This document shows, piece by piece, positions 57,790-64,000 of a stretch of DNA of 64,000 bases. A program made the translations under genes and the position numbers. The stretch is from contig JAUJPP010000002.1 of NCBI GenBank assembly GCA_030562195.1, positions 5,518,001 to 5,582,000 on the forward strand, read 5' to 3'. The notes under the pieces were generated by a model, which saw only the letters and a program-made list of their open reading frames with translations, was not told the origin of the DNA and made no database searches. How positions within the stretch are numbered: position 1 is the stretch's first letter; every line of letters begins with the position of its first letter. This DNA is from Nipponacmea schrenckii. Lineage: Eukaryota > Mollusca > Gastropoda > Lottiidae.

Positions 57790-60180
57790 TTAAAAATCAA
57801 AAAGTCAGCGACAAAAAAAAAAATAGTCATTTCGAAAACAATGAAAATATCGCGATAAATTGTATTATCGTGATACTGGAAATAATATGTATAATATCGT
57901 GATATCAATGTTTTTATCTGCATCAGGTTCATTGGGACTCCATATCTCCATGTAAAGCAGTATTCTTAGGAAATGTCAGATCAGATGTTTTGTCTCGGCA
58001 ATAGCCAGATTGGGTTTGAGTGACCATCAATATCATAAAATTACTCTAAATTATCCATTGGTCAAATTTTCTATTAAGATTTGAACTAATTAAGGGATCG
58101 ATATGAAAATATTCATGACAAATTGTTATCATAATATCTGATAAGTATATTTTTTGCATGGTATTGTATTTTATCGCGATAATTTGAGTTTTGAACGATA
58201 AGATATGATATTGATTTGGATAATCGCGATATGGCGATTAATCATAATATCGTTGCTACCTTACAGTACGGTTGAGGGGCGTTAGCCCCAAAACTGTACT
58301 TTTTATTTGCCTATTGGACTGTCTGAGTCTATCATACTTAAGACACAGCTCTGATTTTAATGATATTTTTTACTGTAAAGTTAGATTCTGTGGGTATTGA
58401 ATTGATCAAGGTCTTGATGGCTTTTGTCTTTTATTTTAAAATGGTATAAGATTTCAAACTTATTGACAATTGTCTAAACCGGATAGAATCAATTTATTTT
58501 TCTGTATTTCCAAGTTTTATACAGAGAACATAAAAACCCATAAAGTTATCAGATCTCTAAGTTAGTATTTTCAAACACCTATATTAAAATCTTAATTTTG
58601 AGTTAATCATGAAATAATAAAGTAATGTTTTACAATTTCTAATAAATTATAAAATGAGAACAAGACAAGTCATTATTTAGCAACAATAATTTTATTGTGA
58701 TATTTTTCTTGGGATAGCAATTGCAAATCTATTAAAGGATTTAAACTTTGCCATCTAAAAATAATTTTAATAAACAAACAAATTGTTGTCCCAAGTATAC
58801 AAAAACTACTCACTCAAGCATGCTTGTTAGGCCACACATTTTTTTTCTTTGAATTACGGGCCAGCCAATGCCAAGAAGTTGAAATAGAAAAAAAACAAAA
58901 ATTGAAAAAATGTCCTTTTTTTATTGACTCCAATCATTCGAATATTTCAATTTCAACAAAATATAGTTTAATCTCAGTCAAGGACATTTCCTCAGAAGGC
59001 AATATACTTTTTCCAATTGTTGGACAAGGAAATTCAAGACTTTCGTTTACCTTGCAACTGACTTACTTATCTCGACAGAATACATGACAACTCAGACCGC
59101 TGACTACCCAACCCAGAAGAATTCAACTACTCAGCCTTCGTAGTCGAACAATCTTTAAGCCTACTTTCACTTTCAACTGTCAACAAAGTAAACAAATTGT
59201 TTCGAAATATATTATAGAAATAAAAGATGGAGTGCAATATTCCATAATTAATAGGACTTATTCATCTGGTGCGACATTCCTTGGTCGGAGTTGACCTGAC
59301 GTAATGAGTAATACCAGTCAATTTGTTGAAATGGCAACTGGTTGACATAATTTTATCGGTCAACTTGTCCACAGATTTCAACTCGTCGACACCATTCAAT
59401 AAAAGAACTGGTCGAAATAATCATATTCGGAAGCAATATATTAGTGTTGATTAATTAGTCGGTTATCTCTGATCTTTCAGTTATTTGAATGATGGCTGAT
59501 TGTTGTTAATATAATCTCTGAACTGTCAGAAGTGTTCAAGCAGTGCATATTTACAAGAATTTGCGAGGTGGTTGCATTCGATTTTTGCTCCCGGGATGAC
59601 ACCTCCCATATGATTTCAATGGAAATGAAACAATGAAGGCATCGAATGCAATGCAAATTCCAATAAACAGTCAAACAAGTGCAACACAATTCATAACAGA
59701 CAGACAAACAAGTGCAACACTATTCATATAATGTACCGGCAAACTAAATTTCATTACTCGGGCATCGGACAAGTCCTTTATTTCCACATCTTTCTCTAGA
59801 AAATATATTATAAGGCGGTTCGAAAAAATATTTATGGTTCCAATTTCCCGACCGACCCTTCTCCGGACACAGCGAGTCAAAAGATTTTATAGAGTGTTTC
59901 AAAAAAGATATTTAAAATTCCGACTGACCCTATTCTATACACATCAATAAAATCTTTTATGGACTGATGATTATTTTATTATCATTGACTGAATACCTTT
60001 TATAATATAATAACTAATTAGGCCCAGTCTTACTTAGTTTTCTTGAAATATATTCAGTTCGTTATCTCCCGATTATCTCCACACAATGACCTGAAGTGAC
60101 ACAGTGATTTTCTTTCACCCAGACCCAATCTAATATAAAACTCCACTGCCTACGGTGTCTGGAGGACGAAGACTATCAAT
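57790..60180. other. Intron or intergenic, nothing recognised
   Basis: AT-rich. Around 57840-58250 the text is enriched in CGATAT-type words (ATATCGTGATATC) like hAT subterminal DNA, but no terminus was found. Short frames lack support. Confidence 0.4.
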
Positions 60181-60190
60181 GAATATGTGC

Positions 60191-60198
60191 TATAAATA
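60191..60198 (+). promoter_or_regulatory. Possible TATA box
   Basis: TATAAATA lies about 90 bp upstream of a candidate signal-peptide start codon. Weak on its own. Confidence 0.2.
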
Positions 60199-60286
60199 AA
60201 GTACTTCACGATCAAACCAGACATGCGGATGCCTGTGTATTTCACACACACAAGCGCTTTAAATATCTGTAAAGATGAACTAGACT

Positions 60287-60353
60287 ATGCCCTGGACATT
60301 GATATCATTGGTTCTATTTATAACTGGTATGTCTGGATCAATCCATGTTTCAG
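60287..60353 (+). CDS. Candidate first exon with a signal peptide
   Basis: ATG opens MPWTLISLVLFITGMSGSIH, a hydrophobic stretch like a secretion signal, ending at CAG|GTACTATC, a mediocre donor. A TATA-like box lies upstream. No second exon is identified, and the frame otherwise stops after about 20 more codons. It could be chance. Confidence 0.25.
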
Positions 60354-60399
60354 GTACTATCATTTACATACATGCAGCCAGTAAGGGTCCAATAAGACT

Positions 60400-61246
60400 G
60401 AGACTATGCTAACCCTGGACATTTCCGTAATAATATTTTATAACTCAATGCTGTACACTGCCAATTTACATTTATAAATAAAATACATGTAAATTTAATA
60501 CTCAAATGCATCACTAATTTAGATATGTGAAATGTAACAAAAACTGAATGAATGGATACTAATGACTCTCGATTTACAAATTACAATAAATTCGGCTCAC
60601 AAGACCAGATGTTTATATTATTGTCAAGTCAAGATGGCTACTACAAAATATATTATTCAGGCTTCTGTTAATCATACTGGAATTGCAACAAACTGTAACT
60701 TGCCGCGTTGCCGAAGTATGATAATTATGCGCTACCGAAATTGACACCCTGCATTCTATTTATGATAGGCTACATGCGGCTCTGGAGTGTGTTATGCCTA
60801 CAGAAGAAACGTCATCATCTGTACCTATATAAAATATTTTTTTAAAATAAAATCTTTTTCTGACCTACTGACCCCGATCAAATATGACCGTATGAAATCG
60901 AAACCATGATTATTTTTTTCCCCGTTTACTGTTCTGAGAACGGAAGGGATGAACTTTGTGAAAATGTTCTCGTAACGGATCTCAGACCACACTCTTAAAA
61001 AAAACTAATTGAGCTTGAGATGAACAACACCACAACAATGCAGCTTTCAACTGATATTTTGAAGGGTGAATATTTTGTTGTATTGGAGAAATAGCAAACT
61101 TTAATATGTAAACGTATCGAGAAGAAGCTTTTTTTAATTTTCCGACATAATTGTGTATGGAAGTCAGAAAATGAAAAAAAATTGAAAAGTGAAAGTCTAT
61201 TCTTATTTCGTCCTCTGATAGGGTGCCTATAATCCAAATAATATAA
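60400..61246. other. Nothing recognised
   Basis: AT-rich, no supported frame or repeat terminus. Confidence 0.4.
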
Positions 61247-62815
61247 GATAGCTTGCCAGGCAAGGTAACATACTGACAGCATTGAATTTGAATAATAAAT
61301 TGAGAATAACTAAAAAAACATTCATTGAATATTTTTTCGATGACATTGCTCGCACCAAATTTTATCAAAATGCTTTGAAACCTGCAGCTTTTATGCACCC
61401 ACACAACCATTTTGATGCAATCAAGGGCAATGCCCATCGTAATACGACCACATTTATAATGGCAGTCAATTTGTCCAGGGGGTTGACAGGTTATTTTCGG
61501 TAAATGAAAGATTTTTCTTGAATTCTAAATACTCTCAAATTTCATTCAAATCAGCTCTCTATCGGGTCTACAAAAAATTAAAGATCAAGGGCAATAACTC
61601 ATTGTAATATTTTTTACACCAAGTTTTATCAAAATCAGATAAAAACTATAGGTTCTATTACGTACCGGTACACAAGTAAATTTTAACCTTTTTTCATTTA
61701 ATCCAGGGCCATAACTCATAAACCGACTTTTGGAATCGCACCATTTTTTAATTTGTCCGAGATGTTATTAAGATGACTATACATTCCAAGTTTCATTCAA
61801 ATCGGATAAAAACTACAGCTTCTATTGCATACACAAGTAAATTTTAACATTTTCTCATTCAATCAAGGGCCATAACTCATAAACCGACTTTTGGAATCGC
61901 ACCATTTTTTAATTTGTCCGAGATGTTATTAAGATGACTATACATACCAAGTTTCATTCAAATTGGATAAAAACTACAGCTTCTATTGCATACAAAAGTA
62001 ATTTTTAACGTTTTTTTTATTAAATCAAGGGCAATAACTCATAAACAGGCATCTGGTGAGATATTATCAAGATGAATACACATACCAAGTTTCATTCAAA
62101 TCGGATGAAAACTATAGCTTCTATTGCATACACGAGTACATTTTAACGTTTTTCATTTAATCAAGGGCCATAACTCATAAACCGACATCTGGAATCGTGC
62201 CATTTTCGAACTTGTCCGAAATCTTTCATTTTTCATTAAGTTTCATTAAAATCGGAAGAAAACTATAGTTCTATTGTGTACAGTTCTATTGTGTACACAA
62301 GTTAATTTTAAAGTTTTTTCATTTAATGAAGGGTAATAACTCATAAACCGACATCTGGAATTGTGCCATTTTCAAACTTGTCCGAGATCTTTTATTTTTC
62401 ATTAAGTTTCATTAAAATCGGATGAAAACTATAGTTCTATTGTGTACACAAGTTAATTTTAAAGTTTTTTCATTTAATCAAGGCCCATAACTCATAAACC
62501 GACATCTGGAATTGTGCCATTTTCAAACTTGTCCGAGATCTTTCATTTTTCATTAAGTTTCATTAAAATCGGATGAAAACTATAGTTCTATTGTGTACAC
62601 AAGTTAATTTTAAAGTTTTTTCATTTAATGAAGGGTAATAACTCATTAACCAACATCTGGAATCGCACCATTTTTTAACTTGACAGACATATTATTAAGA
62701 TGAATACAAATACCAAGTTTCATTCCAATCGGATAAAAACTTCAGATTCTATTGCATACACAAGTAAATTTTAACGTTTTTTTCTCATTAAATCAAGAGC
62801 AATAACAGTAGGTAT
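61247..62815 (-). mobile_element. Pearl/HINE array, ends damaged
   Basis: GATAG and the hairpin are present, but the ATIR motif is reduced to GTAACATACTGACAG. A decayed first part is followed by about eight cttcag-type units (CATAACTCATAAACCGACAT), some repeated nearly exactly (62220-62640), and a sharp end at about 62815 against unrelated DNA. Confidence 0.7.
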
Positions 62816-63035
62816 TTTTTATATTGGCTTACTTAAAAAATTCATAGAGATAAGTGTACTTAAATACAGCAAAAATTGATAATTTTCATATTTTCGCCAT
62901 CTTTAACCGTTACAGTAGGTGTAACCTAATAATTTTATGACTTTGAAACTAGGTCAAATGATATTCAATATATTGTCTAGATGTAGGTCATTGCAAATTT
63001 AGCCTACATATTATTTTAAGGCTAAAAGCCAATTT
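62816..63035. repeat. Repeat shared with 4262-4500 (inverted)
   Basis: CTAGGTCAAATGATATTCAA and the adjoining 200 bp are the reverse complement of 4262-4500, which lies inside the Harbinger-like element. Confidence 0.7.
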
Positions 63036-63039
63036 AAAA

Positions 63040-64000
63040 GATAGCTTGCCAGGCAAGGTAAAATACGCCCACTGGCAGCATTGATTTTGAATAAAGACTT
63101 TTCAGTACAGAAACAATTAGCAGAATGAAATTTTCAACCTTCCGCCACATACTTTTTTTCTAGGGTGTCTAGTTTCATTAAAATTCATTAGAATTGTACC
63201 TAATATTTAACAAACTCATTAAATATTTTTTGGTATTTTCACGATTTGCAATAGGGTTCACCCTTAATAATATTTTGATATCTCTAATTATTAATAGTAC
63301 TCATCCTTAGGTGATATTAATCAATTTCAGCGAGTTTTGTCAAAAATGAATGTTTAGAGTGTTTACAAGCCAAAACTTGAAAGCCTTTTCATAAACAAGG
63401 GCAATAACTGACACTAAGTATTTTTGATTTATCTGATTTTCAATAGGGTTCATCCTTGAGAGAAGACAAATACTCAAGCCCAGTTTCATCAAAATCCATT
63501 AAAAATTGTTCTTTCTAGAGTGTTTACTAGCTAAGATTGAACATGTTTTCAAGAACAAGAGCAATAACTCATACTTAATATTTTTCGATTTCACTGATTT
63601 CAATAGGATTCATCCTTGAGTTAAAAGATAGCTTGCCAGACAAGGTAATATACGCCCACTGGCAGCATTGATTTTGAATAAAAAATAAAATATACATATA
63701 CTTCTTTTCAAAAACAGAGCAATAATTGATATTAAACATTTTAAGATTTACCTGATTTTCAATAGGGTTCATCCTTAGGTGATTCCACATACTCATGCCA
63801 AGTTCCATTTAAATCAGTCAAGAGTGTTTATGAGCCAAAAAATCAAAATCATTTGAAAGAACAAGAGCAATCAAATTTTATGTGATATTTCTTGTTTTCA
63901 ATAGGGTTCCTCCTTGAGTGATAATTAACAATTTCAGCAAATTTTGTCAAATTCTGTAAATCATTGTGCCTTCTAGAGGGTTTACAAGCTAAAAATTTTG
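63040..64000 (-). mobile_element. Pearl/HINE element running off the window, with nested copy
   Basis: GATAG, hairpin and ATACGCCCAC at 63040, several units, then a second hairpin end at 63627 (CTTGCC-A-GACAAG, one stem mismatch) placed inside a unit at GAGTTA. Neither ATIR end is in the window. Confidence 0.8.

Noticed and set aside
1..64000. tRNA, rRNA or other structural RNA genes
   Set aside because: Only SINE-type A/B boxes and a primer binding site were seen; no full cloverleaf or rRNA segment was recognised by eye.
1..64000. Autonomous Helentron Rep/helicase gene
   Set aside because: No Rep HUH motif, helicase or apurinic endonuclease sequence was recognised in any frame, so an enzyme source must lie elsewhere.

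Overview
ORGANISM AND CONTEXT. This is AT-rich eukaryotic nuclear DNA with spliced exons and no operons. The repeats are tandem-array mobile elements of the 'pearl' type (about 160-bp units, a GGAC microsatellite, AAGGGCAATAACTC in most units), known from bivalve molluscs. With the exon similarity below, a mollusc, probably a bivalve, is the best guess. HOST GENE. The only clear host gene is a SMURF1/2-type HECT E3 ubiquitin ligase on the minus strand. Six exons are readable in gene order: two C2 pieces (54110-54072 and 50819-50711), C2 end (38725-38592), C2/WW linker (37533-37371), first WW domain (29422-29339) and the WW1-WW2 linker (16425-16148). All five splice junctions join in phase, giving about 268 residues. 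The start exon was not found, and WW2, WW3 and HECT lie beyond position 1. A second, identical WW1 exon at 8643-8560 is out of gene order. LAYOUT. 1-11848 (copy A) and 22866-31797 (copy B) are two versions of one locus, each carrying the WW1 exon and differing by transposon insertions, a deletion and an inverted duplication. Copy A ends at a run of exactly 500 N (11849-12348). The simplest reading is that two haplotypes were scaffolded end to end; a real tandem duplication is the alternative. 12349-22865 holds a Ty3-like LTR and gag, SMURF exon c, a decayed Ty1/copia element fused to half a hAT element, a pearl element and a Penelope fragment. 32-38 kb holds a split hAT, pearl ends and a 2.7-kb TIR element with CTGCAG-centred palindromes. 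38-46 kb holds a SINE, a LINE remnant, tandem repeats and a Penelope element. 47-57 kb holds pearl copies, a Polinton integrase tail, a repeat with nuclear-receptor-like half-sites, and a piggyBac-like element. 57-64 kb is mostly unrecognised intron followed by more pearl arrays. HOW IT FITS TOGETHER. The pearl elements have a terminal ATACGCCCAC, the same motif inverted and subterminal at the other end, a small hairpin next to it, a GGAC/GTCC microsatellite and an A-rich target. This is the plan of non-autonomous Helentrons (HINE, like Drosophila DINE-1). All recognisable copies lie in one orientation. For pearl entries, strand '-' means the ATIR end is at the high coordinate and the hairpin end at the low coordinate, which is also the sense strand of SMURF. 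No Rep/helicase protein is encoded here.
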